Assembly: GCF_000241345.1 (NCBI RefSeq)
Contig: NZ_BAED01000040.1
Location: 115,433 to 179,432, forward strand
Length of the DNA: 64,000 bases
Origin: Gordonia amarae NBRC 15530
GTDB taxonomy: Bacteria; Actinomycetota; Actinomycetes; Mycobacteriales; Mycobacteriaceae
Reading direction: 5' to 3'
Below are positions 9,116 to 18,463 of the stretch, in pieces. The number at the start of each line of letters is the position of its first letter. Positions within the stretch are counted from its first letter, which is position 1. The notes under the pieces are model-generated. The model was not told the origin of the DNA, did no database searches, and saw nothing but the letters and a program-made list of their open reading frames with translations. The position numbers were made by a program, and so were the translations under genes.

Positions 9116-10117
9116 ATGAATCTGCTTCGACGTCATTCACCGGGATCGTCAGCGACTGCGCTGGCCGCTCGGACTGCACCGTTGTTCCAGGAGTCCGTCG
9201 CGGCGTCCGGAATCGCCTTCGACGACGCCCAGTTGGGGGCGGTCGCAGCCATCACCGAATCAACCAGGACAGGTATCTATCTCCACGGCACCACCGGTCG
9301 GGGTAAAACCGACCTGGCCACAAGGTATTTCGACGCGATACCGGGCGAGAACAACGTCCGGATGCACTTTCACGGCTTCCTTGACGACGTTCAGGCCCGC
9401 ATCGCCCACGAACGCATCTCCCACCGCGATGCCATCCGGTCGATCATCGGCACGGCCCCCGCTGTGTTCTTCGATGAGTTCCACGTCCACGATGTCGCCG
9501 ACGCGATATACCTGACCGAGTTGCTCCGCACGTTGTGCGACGGCCGGACACTCGTGGTCGCGACGAGCAACTACGCACCCGCTGATCTCATGCCGAATCC
9601 CTTGTTCCACCATAGGTTTTTAACGGCGATCGACATCATCACCAGATCGTTGACAGTGGTACCGATCGGCGATGGCCCGGACTACCGCACACGAGTTACG
9701 CACACCGACAATGGCTTTGCCTCTGGATACTGGCTAAGCCCCCTTGCGAGACAGAACAGTTCCGAACGAATACCACTGCACTCCGACGGAATCGCCTGCC
9801 ACGCGACGCACACCGAATCCCGCACCGCCACCTTCACATTCACCGAAATATGCGAGCGACCCATCGGCACCCGCCAATACCTTTGGCTGGCACACCATTT
9901 CAACGCCATCACGATCGTCGAAGTCCCCGACCTCGCCACCGCCGACCGGGACGCGCTCATGCGCCTGACCAACCTGATCGACGTGCTCTACGACCGCGAC
10001 ATCCGCGTGGACGTCCACGCCGCCGGTCCGCCGGATCGCCTCCTCGACGCGCAACCCCCACCTCTCGATGCCGCACGAACTGTCAGCCGGCTCGCCACAC
10101 TCCGCGCGATCGGTTAG
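9116..10117 (+). CDS. zapE: ZapE/AFG1-family P-loop ATPase
   Basis: The product has 333 residues with the family's order of motifs: Walker A GTTGRGKTDLATRYF, the signature VRMHFHGFLDDVQ, Walker B with the family mark AVFFDEFHVHDVADA, and the sensor segment LVVATSNYAPADLMPNPLFHHRFLTAI (two pieces: LVVATSNYAPADL and FHHRFLTAI). Relatives are AFG1 in mitochondria and ZapE, a cell-division and stress factor in proteobacteria; no specific role is set for actinobacterial members. GGAGGT precedes the ATG by 5 bases. The divergent TetR gene and the palindrome suggest that this copy is inducible. The kinase gene follows 88 bases downstream. Confidence 0.88.
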   Translation: MNLLRRHSPGSSATALAARTAPLFQESVAASGIAFDDAQLGAVAAITESTRTGIYLHGTTGRGKTDLATRYFDAIPGENNVRMHFHGFLDDVQARIAHERISHRDAIRSIIGTAPAVFFDEFHVHDVADAIYLTELLRTLCDGRTLVVATSNYAPADLMPNPLFHHRFLTAIDIITRSLTVVPIGDGPDYRTRVTHTDNGFASGYWLSPLARQNSSERIPLHSDGIACHATHTESRTATFTFTEICERPIGTRQYLWLAHHFNAITIVEVPDLATADRDALMRLTNLIDVLYDRDIRVDVHAAGPPDRLLDAQPPPLDAARTVSRLATLRAIG

Positions 10118-10205
10118 CACCACAGGATCGGCAGAGGGGGCACCTGTCACGTACGTACGTACAAGTATTGTGGACGCCACTGTTCACTGACGAACTGCGG
10201 GGGCC

Positions 10206-12566
10206 ATGAAACTTCATCCTGGAAAACAATTTTCGGGGTACCACATCGAGCGGCGATTGGGTACCGGTGGCATGGGCGAGGTATATCTCGTGACCAACCC
10301 CTCATTGTCTCGCCGTGAAGCGATGAAGATCCTCTCCGTTTCCGGGCAGGGTAACGGCAATCTCGGGCAGCGATTCATGACCGAGGCACAGATTGCCGCC
10401 GGCCTCACCCACTCATCGATCGTGACCGTCTACCGTTACGGGATAGAGGACGACACGCCCTGGTTCACCATGGCATATCTGGACGGCCCCGATCTGGCGG
10501 AGGCCACGCTGTCACCGACTGAGATCGGCGCGACCATCACCGAAGTCGCGGACGCTCTGGACTACGCGCACGAGCGCGGCGTGGTGCACCGCGACATCAA
10601 ACCGTCCAATATCGTGATCACCCGCCGGCGCGACAATTCGGTCCACGCGACAGTGCTCGACTTCGGCATCGCCAAGCTGGCCACCAACCCGGATCTGACC
10701 GCCGTCAACTCGTTGGTAGGCACCGCCGCATACACCGCACCGGAAGTGGTCAGCGGGCGCACGGCCACCGCGGCTTCAGACCAATACTCGTTGGCGTGCA
10801 CCGTATATGCCTCGTTGACGGGACAACCACCGTTCGTCGGCGAGCTCCCGGCAATCCTGCACGCGCACGTGGCCGCGCAACCTCCACTCGTGTCGGCCGT
10901 ACGTCCGGAGCTGGCTGCGGCCGATCGGGTTGTGCAGCGCGCGATGTCGAAAGCCCCCGCCCAGCGCTACCCCGACTGTCAGTCGTTCGCCAACGACCTC
11001 AGAACGGCGCTCGCCGCACCGGGTCCGTCGGTGGCCGGCCACCAGTGGTCACCGTCACCGGCCTATGCCCCGGCAGCCGGTCAATCGTCGTCGCCTGGGC
11101 ACCTGGGACAGTCAGGTTATCCGCCTCTACCCGGATATGTTGCGACACAGGTCTCCTCGGTGACTTCGCCGACCCCTGGCGGCCTTCCCGCGCTGCCATT
11201 GCCACAGGGACCGGCACACCCCGCTCCCCCGCTCTCAGCGGGTCCGTACCCGTTCCCCGGCCCTCCGAACGCCGCGACGGTCGCAGCACCCGGCTTCTAC
11301 CCGGCAGCACCTGCGTCGGGCTATCCTGCTGCCGCAGAGGCACACCCAAGTCCGGCGCCCACGGGTCCGCGGCACAAAAAGCGCAGCACCGGCATCATCG
11401 TCGGCGTGGTCCTCGCGGTCGCCGCATTGGTGGCGGTCGGCGCGACCAGTCCGCTGTGGTGGCCTGACTCCACGCCGACTGGGAAGACCGCGTTCCCGCA
11501 GAATCAGATCGCCGCCTCGGGCGGGACGACGTGCGTCATCCGGCTCGGCGAGCTCTACTGCTGGGGTAGTAACAAGAACGGGCAGGTCGGGGACGGATCA
11601 ACGACGGACAGGTCCACACCGGTCAAGGTGCCCGGTCTCACCGACGTCACCGCTGTGTATGTCGGCAGGGTTACATACACCGACAACACCTCGGGGGTAA
11701 CCACGTGCGCGGTCGCCGGCGGCGCTGCGTACTGCTGGGGTCACAACCGTAGCTACGAGGTCGGTGATGGTTCGACCACCGACCGCAGTAGCCCGGTCAA
11801 GGTGCCCGGTCTGCCGGGCACAGTGGTGGGTATCGCAACCGGATTCGGCACCACCTGCGCGGTGACCGCGGTGAAGACACTCTACTGCTGGGGTCATGCC
11901 AAGACAGGCGCCGTAGGCACCGGCCCCAGCGAGGAACCCATCGCCCAGCCCGTCGAGGTCAACCTCGCAGACGTCGAGACGGTGGTCACCAGCGGAGGTG
12001 CGACATGCGCGATCGTCACCGGCGGTGACCTGTACTGCTGGGGTTCAAACGGAACCGGACAGCTCGGTAACGGCACGACCGAAATGCGCTCCCGTCCGGG
12101 AAGGGTTCTCAACATCGACGACGTGACGGCTGTCGCCATCGGAAGCGCCATCGTGAAGGACGATGGCGAAGACTTCACGACAGTGACCCCGTGTGCGATC
12201 GCGGCGCAGACCGTCCACTGTTGGGGTTACGGATTCACGCCGGACTCCCGTGGCAACCGCACCGTTCCCGTTGAGGTTCCCGGGACCGATGGCGCCGACT
12301 CGATCACCGTCGACGTCGGCACAGCCTGCACAACCTCTGGCGGACTGGTGCACTGCTGGGGCAACAACGAGTACGGACAGGCTGCCGTCGAAGACACCGG
12401 CAGGTTGGTCCCGAAACCCAACCTCGTCGCGGGCCTGACCGACACCCGAGCAGTGGTCACCGGGTCGAGTGTCACCTGCGCGATCGGACAGGCCGACGAA
12501 CTCAAGTGCTGGGGTGCTCTGCACGGTTCCGAAAAAATAACGAGTCCGCAGACAGTCGACTACTGA
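10206..12566 (+). CDS. Transmembrane Ser/Thr protein kinase with RCC1-type beta-propeller sensor
   Basis: The product has 786 residues. Residues 12-270 are a Hanks-type kinase: glycine loop GTGGMGEVY, Lys41 in REAMKIL, catalytic HRDIKPSN (His128), DFGIAK, and SVVG-like activation segment SLVGTAAYTAPEV. A Pro/Ala-rich linker (about 285-390) leads to one membrane helix (about 395-415, GIIVGVVLAVAALVAVGA) and an outer domain of about 365 residues. That domain repeats seven times a unit ending in CWG, each with a second Cys (TTCVI, TTCAV, TTCAV, ATCAI, TPCAI, TACTT, VTCAI). This is the RCC1 pattern and suggests a seven-blade propeller with one disulfide per blade. It parallels the NHL propeller of PknD. 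Ligand unknown. Confidence 0.93.
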   Translation: MKLHPGKQFSGYHIERRLGTGGMGEVYLVTNPSLSRREAMKILSVSGQGNGNLGQRFMTEAQIAAGLTHSSIVTVYRYGIEDDTPWFTMAYLDGPDLAEATLSPTEIGATITEVADALDYAHERGVVHRDIKPSNIVITRRRDNSVHATVLDFGIAKLATNPDLTAVNSLVGTAAYTAPEVVSGRTATAASDQYSLACTVYASLTGQPPFVGELPAILHAHVAAQPPLVSAVRPELAAADRVVQRAMSKAPAQRYPDCQSFANDLRTALAAPGPSVAGHQWSPSPAYAPAAGQSSSPGHLGQSGYPPLPGYVATQVSSVTSPTPGGLPALPLPQGPAHPAPPLSAGPYPFPGPPNAATVAAPGFYPAAPASGYPAAAEAHPSPAPTGPRHKKRSTGIIVGVVLAVAALVAVGATSPLWWPDSTPTGKTAFPQNQIAASGGTTCVIRLGELYCWGSNKNGQVGDGSTTDRSTPVKVPGLTDVTAVYVGRVTYTDNTSGVTTCAVAGGAAYCWGHNRSYEVGDGSTTDRSSPVKVPGLPGTVVGIATGFGTTCAVTAVKTLYCWGHAKTGAVGTGPSEEPIAQPVEVNLADVETVVTSGGATCAIVTGGDLYCWGSNGTGQLGNGTTEMRSRPGRVLNIDDVTAVAIGSAIVKDDGEDFTTVTPCAIAAQTVHCWGYGFTPDSRGNRTVPVEVPGTDGADSITVDVGTACTTSGGLVHCWGNNEYGQAAVEDTGRLVPKPNLVAGLTDTRAVVTGSSVTCAIGQADELKCWGALHGSEKITSPQTVDY

Positions 12567-12607
12567 TCACGACAGCGAATCGATATCGCGGCAATACGGC
12601 CAGTGGG

Positions 12608-13324
12608 CTACCTGATGCGTTGTGCCGCAAAGTGTGCGGCGGCATCGCTCACCGGACCGGGCCCGTAGAGGACGTGGAGCGCATTGGGCCGGCCGACCCC
12701 GGCGCCGTTGCAGATGGTGTCGCCGGGGATGCAGTAGCGGTAGGTCTTGGACCGGTATGGGATTCCGACGCGCAGCGGCGGGGTGCCGACGTCGCGCATC
12801 CAGCGGTCCGACGGTGCGCCGAGCAGGATGACCGCCGCGACGTGGTCGGCCACCGACCGCGGCAGGACCTGGGGCAGCCCGGTCAGTTGCCGCTCGTACC
12901 GCTCGGGCAACCGCAGCCGCGTCGACGACGTGGCGTAGGTGGTGACGACCGCGCCCTGCGAATACCCGCCGAGGACGATGCTCGTGTGCGGGCAGGCGGC
13001 GGCGATCCGGGTCATCCTCTGCTGGATCATGTTGATGCCGTCGATCGCGGTCTGCGCCACGTAGCGGCGATCGCTGAACCGGGCGGTCGCCTTGTACGGC
13101 ACACCCCAGACACTCACGCTCTTGCCCGGCAGATCACGCCGCAGGGCGTCGCTGAACGCGAGCCCGGTCAGCCCGACCGGCGGCGCGGTCTCGACGGTCC
13201 CGCGGGCGAACATCACCTCGACGTCGGGGCACCGCGCCGCGTCGGCACGTCCCTGACCGGCTACCACACCCACTGTGAGTACCGTCGCCCAGCACACCAT
13301 CACCACGACGAACCGCTTGATCAT
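12608..13324 (-). CDS. Secreted cutinase-family esterase
   Basis: The product has 238 residues with a signal peptide (MIKRFVVVMVCWATVLTVG, cleavage likely after ADA near residue 29). The mature part is a cutinase: RCPDVEVMFARGT, nucleophile Ser122 in GGYSQGA, then the Asp/Cys segment CIPGDTIC and a His in NALHVLYG. Cysteines 32 and 111 and the CIPGDTIC pair fit the two family disulfides. These enzymes act on lipid esters outside the cell in mycolate-containing bacteria (Culp family). It converges on the receptor kinase gene and is followed on its own strand by nothing close. Confidence 0.92.
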   Translation of the reverse strand: MIKRFVVVMVCWATVLTVGVVAGQGRADAARCPDVEVMFARGTVETAPPVGLTGLAFSDALRRDLPGKSVSVWGVPYKATARFSDRRYVAQTAIDGINMIQQRMTRIAAACPHTSIVLGGYSQGAVVTTYATSSTRLRLPERYERQLTGLPQVLPRSVADHVAAVILLGAPSDRWMRDVGTPPLRVGIPYRSKTYRYCIPGDTICNGAGVGRPNALHVLYGPGPVSDAAAHFAAQRIR

Positions 13325-13436
13325 CTGCTGATGCTAGCGCCGGATCGCTGACACTTCGAGTACGGAAATCGGCCGGTCATCCATCCGACCTACCGAGTCG
13401 GCGGCGACAGCGGAGAAGGCCGGATCGAGAGCACAC

Positions 13437-14351
13437 TCAGCGGGCGTCGCCGACGAAACCGGTGATCTTCCCGATGGTCTCCTCCGGTTTGTCGAATTGC
13501 AGGAAGTGACCGGCGTCCGCGACGACGTGGACCGAGCTGCCTTCCGGGAGGACCACGCGGGCACGGTCGGCGAAACCGGCACCGAGTGCGCCGTCACGGT
13601 CGCCGTGCAGGTAGAGCACCGGGATCTGGGGTGGCTGCCCGAAGCGGTCCTGATAGGCCCGATAGCGCGCCGGCACGGTCTTGTCGCGGGCGGCGCACCG
13701 GTAGTACGAGATGGCGGCGGTCCAGCGGTCCGGGGCGCCGATCGCGTCGTACACGGGGGTGAGGTCGACGTCGCGGCGCACCGACCACCGTCGCCAGAGG
13801 AACGGGATGACCTGGCGCGCGGAACGCTCGGGGAGCTTGGGCAGCTGGAAGAACATGATGTACCAGCTGCGCAGGAGTTGCGCGGGCAGCAGGGCGAGCA
13901 ACGACCGCCGCACGCCCAGCCCGCGGATCGGGTAGAACACCGGGATCGGCGGCACCGACATCAGCACGGCTTTGCGAAACGGGTTGTCGGGCAACGACGC
14001 CAGCACACCGGCGATGATCGCACCCCAGTCATGGCCGATCACCACGTCGCGATCGGTGGTGCCCAGCGCATCGACGACGCGCAGGGCGTCGTCCATCAGC
14101 GCGCCGACGTGATAGCTGCCGTCGGAGGCCAGATCCGACGGCGCGTACCCGCGCAGGTACGGCGCGGCGACCCGCCAACCGTCCGCCGCCAGGCGCCGGG
14201 CCATCGGCTCCCAGGTGTCGGGGGCGTCGGGAAATCCGTGCAGCAGCAACGCGATCGGCCTGCCGGTATCGCGCGCGCCGGACTCCGACCAGCACAGCAC
14301 CCGCAGTGTTCCCGCGGCGCCACCGACCTCGATGACCTCCCGGTCAACCAT
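13437..14351 (-). CDS. Alpha/beta hydrolase, epoxide-hydrolase-like
   Basis: From the ATG at 14351 the product is 304 residues. The oxyanion motif LLHGFPDAPDTW, the nucleophile elbow GHDWGA (Asp nucleophile, typical of epoxide hydrolases and haloalkane dehalogenases) and the C-terminal catalytic His in VVADAGHFLQF are all present. The start shares a base with the stop of the upstream membrane-protein gene, and AGGAGGAGC lies before it, so translation is coupled. It is the last gene of the TetR-controlled operon. The substrate is probably a hydrophobic epoxide or ester, but nothing in the sequence fixes it. Confidence 0.88.
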   Translation of the reverse strand: MVDREVIEVGGAAGTLRVLCWSESGARDTGRPIALLLHGFPDAPDTWEPMARRLAADGWRVAAPYLRGYAPSDLASDGSYHVGALMDDALRVVDALGTTDRDVVIGHDWGAIIAGVLASLPDNPFRKAVLMSVPPIPVFYPIRGLGVRRSLLALLPAQLLRSWYIMFFQLPKLPERSARQVIPFLWRRWSVRRDVDLTPVYDAIGAPDRWTAAISYYRCAARDKTVPARYRAYQDRFGQPPQIPVLYLHGDRDGALGAGFADRARVVLPEGSSVHVVADAGHFLQFDKPEETIGKITGFVGDAR

Positions 14352-15478
14352 CACACCAGCTCCTCCTCCGGCTCACGCTCCCCCACCGCGCCCCTGCGGC
14401 CACCGGTGGCGACGGCCACGACCATCGCCAACGACAATACAAAACAGGTCAGAGTGTATGGCAGGTTGCCGGCGAGCCGGTTGTCGACGGAACCCGCGAG
14501 CAGGCCGGGAATCTCCCACGCCCACAGGATCGCGAACACCAGCAGGTACACCCCCATCGCGGGCACTACGTACCGGCGCGCGGCGTCGTCGCCGGGATCG
14601 TCCGACGCCTGGTTGTGGCGCCACCGCGCCGGCAGCACAATGAACGCGGTCACCGCGAACGCGGCGACGAACAGCATCATCACCACGGTTTGCGCGGTGG
14701 TGTCGGGGTCACCGCCGATCATGCCTGCGAGGATTCCCGGTGCTCCCGCGACCAACACGGCGACCGTCGTCAGTACGCCGCTGAGCACGATGCCGCCGGC
14801 GATCGGCCACCCGCCGCGATCGGCTTTCGTGGTGACCAATGTCCTGACCAAAAAGGTGAGCGCCGCCGGCCCCACCGTCGCGAACATGAACACGCTCGCC
14901 ACCGGAACGGACCCGATGACGGCGGCGATGTTCTTCTCCTTGGGATTCCATACCCACCACAGCAATTGCGGTCCGATCTGATCGAAGATCTCGTACAGGC
15001 AGTGGTGGACAAACCCGACACACACCGAACCGACGAGCAAGCCGCGACTGCGGAACACCCCGAGACTGCGCACCGCCTCGTAGGCGAGCACCGCCATCGC
15101 CGGATAGAGACACACGATGTAGAGTGGCATCCGGTCGAACAGGAACTCGACGGTGAAGACGTTGTGCACGAACGCTATTGACAGTCGGTCCTCGATCCCG
15201 AACTGCGCCGGAAAATACACGGGCGGTTCCATCACCAGCAGGTACACCACCGAACCCAGCCACAGCGCCGCGGGCGTCACATCCCCCGCCCGCCATCGCC
15301 GAAAGGCATGCACCGCAGCGGCTATCGCCAGCGACACGATCAGCAGCTCGACGACCGGCAGGGTCCAGTTCTCCAGATAAGCCGGATTACGAAGGTGAAG
15401 AACGGGTTTCACATCGGCGCAGGAGAATCCCAATCCCCTTGCCATCGAGGCGAAATCGGCGGGACACGGACCGGACAT
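14351..15478 (-). CDS. Multi-pass membrane protein of unknown function
   Basis: The product has 375 residues and about ten hydrophobic segments (for example LPVVELLIVSLAIAAAV, GSVVYLLVMEP, VASVFMFATVGPAAL, VVMMLFVAAFAVTAFIVL and TLTCFVLSLAMVVAVATG). A charged, Cys-containing N-terminus (GLGFSCADVKPV) precedes the first helix. I do not recognise the family and see no transporter motif. It starts directly after the stop of the PF10118-like gene and ends on the start of the hydrolase gene, so the three proteins are made together. A membrane-bound partner or carrier for the hydrophobic substrate of the neighbouring enzymes is a reasonable guess only. Confidence 0.82.
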   Translation of the reverse strand: MSGPCPADFASMARGLGFSCADVKPVLHLRNPAYLENWTLPVVELLIVSLAIAAAVHAFRRWRAGDVTPAALWLGSVVYLLVMEPPVYFPAQFGIEDRLSIAFVHNVFTVEFLFDRMPLYIVCLYPAMAVLAYEAVRSLGVFRSRGLLVGSVCVGFVHHCLYEIFDQIGPQLLWWVWNPKEKNIAAVIGSVPVASVFMFATVGPAALTFLVRTLVTTKADRGGWPIAGGIVLSGVLTTVAVLVAGAPGILAGMIGGDPDTTAQTVVMMLFVAAFAVTAFIVLPARWRHNQASDDPGDDAARRYVVPAMGVYLLVFAILWAWEIPGLLAGSVDNRLAGNLPYTLTCFVLSLAMVVAVATGGRRGAVGEREPEEELV

Positions 15479-16435
15479 CTACCGCTCCCCGGCGTCGGTG
15501 GCGGTGTCGGCGGCGGAACGGGTGTCGGCGAGGCTGCCGTACCAATGTGCGACGTCGTCGCCGCGGCGGTACCGCTCGAACCAGACGTCAGCGAACTCCG
15601 GCAACGGCTCGGAGGCGGGATCGTGATAGGGAGTCTGGCTCAACAAGACCCGTAATCCGCCGGCAAGCTTCTCCCGCCACGGAATCTCCCCGAGCGCCGG
15701 CATGACCGGTGCCGTCTTGGGAGCGAGCCCGGGAATGCGGGACAGCAGTGCGGTGCGCATACTCAAAGCGGGTTTGATGTCGTGTGCGTCCATCCCGCGT
15801 TCGGCGAACGGCACGTGCTCGTTCATGCCGTCGGCGACGATCCGCGCGGCAGTCAGCAGATGCCTGGCAATCGACGGCAGCACCCGCACCCGGTACCAGT
15901 CATCGTCGACGACCGCGTCATAGATCACCAGCGCCGAACTCCGGTGTTCCACCTCTTCAACGAAGTGCCACAACAGAAGTGACGAAACGCGATCGTCGCC
16001 CGTGCGGAACAGCACGTCCTCGTTGTCGAGGAGGAGTTTGAAGAACGGGGTGAACGTCGCCTCCAGGTCGGCGATGTAGGCGAGCCGGTAATTGAGCGGC
16101 TTGGTGTCGGTGATCTCCTCAAAGGAGGCGATGACGTCGTCGAAGGTCTGCCGCAGGCCCGGGTAGTGCCGCACCAGCGCCTTGAGGTGACGACGGTGAC
16201 ATGCCGAGTGCTGCGCCTCCTGCCGCAGGAACTCCGTGGCCTCCCGTGCCACCTCGTCGTCATCGATGAGCGGGATGGCCTCGCGCACGGCGGCGACGAT
16301 CATCTGCTCGAACGCCACCGCGTACACCGACACCACGTTCATGAACGTCGAGAAGGCGACATTCCGCGGATTCCACACGAACGGCACATCGTCGCCGAAC
16401 TCGAACGGGATTCTGCGTACTTCGAGCGTCGCCAT
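15479..16435 (-). CDS. PF10118-type predicted metal-dependent hydrolase (ferritin-like helical fold)
   Basis: The product has 318 residues and is mostly helical. Putative metal ligands follow a di-iron-like spacing: Glu43, E73-x-x-H76 in QEAQHSACH, Glu125 in ADLEATF and E160-E-V-E-H164 in HFVEEVEHRS. This is the pattern of the PF10118 family, called a metal-dependent hydrolase but without firm biochemistry; an oxygenase or desaturase-like reaction is also possible. A ribosome binding site AGGGAG sits 6 bases before the ATG. It is the first gene of the operon and lies downstream of the candidate TetR operator at 16479-16506. Confidence 0.85.
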   Translation of the reverse strand: MATLEVRRIPFEFGDDVPFVWNPRNVAFSTFMNVVSVYAVAFEQMIVAAVREAIPLIDDDEVAREATEFLRQEAQHSACHRRHLKALVRHYPGLRQTFDDVIASFEEITDTKPLNYRLAYIADLEATFTPFFKLLLDNEDVLFRTGDDRVSSLLLWHFVEEVEHRSSALVIYDAVVDDDWYRVRVLPSIARHLLTAARIVADGMNEHVPFAERGMDAHDIKPALSMRTALLSRIPGLAPKTAPVMPALGEIPWREKLAGGLRVLLSQTPYHDPASEPLPEFADVWFERYRRGDDVAHWYGSLADTRSAADTATDAGER

Positions 16436-16478
16436 CGGTCACTCCCTGCATGATCTGGACCACACCAACAGTGACGAG

Positions 16479-16506
16479 ATTGACAGTATGCGTCTGAGTT
16501 GTCAAT
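16479..16506. promoter_or_regulatory. TetR-type operator ATTGACA-N14-TGTCAAT
   Basis: A perfect 7-bp inverted repeat (16479-16485 and 16500-16506) lies 44 bases before the PF10118-like start and overlaps the last codons of the tetR gene. The half-site TGACA/TGTCA is common among actinobacterial TetR operators. The left half on the coding strand can double as a -35 element. Confidence 0.65.
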
Positions 16507-17128
16507 CACCCGGTGGGTGACGGTGCAGGCCCATCGCCGGCACCAGCACCTTCGCCAGATAGTCGCGCATACTGTCGTCGCTGCGGCCAGACGGTCCCTC
16601 GAAGGTCATCAACGAGATCACGAAACGCAGGAACGTCTCCGTCATCTCCTCCAGGTCGCCGGTGAGGTCGGGACGATAGCCCAGCACCGGCTCCAGGTAC
16701 CCACGGGCCAGTGCCAGCGCCTCCGGGTCCAGCAGCCGTCGGCGTGCGGCGGGCTGTTCCAGAACGGTGATCATCGGCGAGATGGCCGGGTTGGCAGTGA
16801 ACTCCCGCACCACCGACAGACACAACTCCACCACGAACTCCTCCGCACTTCCGGCGGTGCGGGCCAATGCCACGAGTCGGTCGCCGGCGTCGGTGACCGC
16901 GCGCTCGAGGGCGATCTCGACGATCTCCTCCTTCGTGGAGAAGTACTTGTACACCGTCTGCCGCGACACCTGCGCCTCACGCGCGATCACCGTCAGCGAT
17001 GTGTGCTCCAGTCCGTGCGTGGCGAGCGTCCGGATCGCGGCCTCGACGATCCGCGACCGGGGATCCTCCGGCTGCCCTTGTCCGCCCCAGGCCACCCGCC
17101 GCCGCGAACCACGAGTCCCGGAAGTCAC
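16502..17128 (-). CDS. TetR-family regulator of the downstream operon
   Basis: The product has 208 residues. The helix-turn-helix is textbook: TSLTVIAREAQVSRQTVYKYFSTKEEIVE (read as SLTVIAREAQVSRQTVYKYF). The start is GTG at 17128, preceded by AAAGGAGAATC. A C-terminal helical domain (residues 90-200) would bind the inducer, probably a hydrophobic acyl or steroid-like compound by analogy with the operon content. The gene lies upstream of and in line with the three-gene operon, and its 3' end overlaps the candidate operator. Confidence 0.9.
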   Translation of the reverse strand: MTSGTRGSRRRVAWGGQGQPEDPRSRIVEAAIRTLATHGLEHTSLTVIAREAQVSRQTVYKYFSTKEEIVEIALERAVTDAGDRLVALARTAGSAEEFVVELCLSVVREFTANPAISPMITVLEQPAARRRLLDPEALALARGYLEPVLGYRPDLTGDLEEMTETFLRFVISLMTFEGPSGRSDDSMRDYLAKVLVPAMGLHRHPPGD

Positions 17129-17237
17129 GATTCTCCTTTCGCCGACGCCACCTCGGTAGGCATATCACACCGGGCGGTGTCGTCCGACCGGACGGACCGG
17201 GCAGCAAGTCCCTTTTCCCCACCGGCAGGTGCGGTAA

Positions 17238-18254
<1,017 letters not shown>

Positions 18255-18389
18255 TCCCGGTCGATCGTCGCTCGGCCGGGCCGCGTTCGGCAAACGGCTG
18301 TTCGCCAGGGCTTTCCGCCTTGTCCCCCACCGGGACTTCACCAGCAGTTCCTCAGGGATGCCGACGGTGAGCCGGTTAGAATCGGACAC

Positions 18390-18410
18390 TGCGACCGGTA
18401 TCCGGTCGCA
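18390..18410 (+). promoter_or_regulatory. Leader hairpin with upstream -10-like TAGAAT
   Basis: TGCGACCGG (18390-18398) and CCGGTCGCA (18402-18410) form a perfect 9-bp stem with a 3-base loop in the 209-base gap before the CYTH/CHAD gene. TAGAAT at 18377-18382 looks like a -10 element, which would place the hairpin at the very 5' end of the transcript. It may instead terminate pip transcription. Confidence 0.45.
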
Positions 18411-18463
18411 CCCAGATCCCACCGTCCAGGACTGACCGTGGGGGCCAAGACGAAGGAGTCGCG

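Noticed and set aside
10151..10162. GTAC repeated three times before the kinase gene
   Set aside because: A short self-complementary run without spacing typical of an operator; too short to call.
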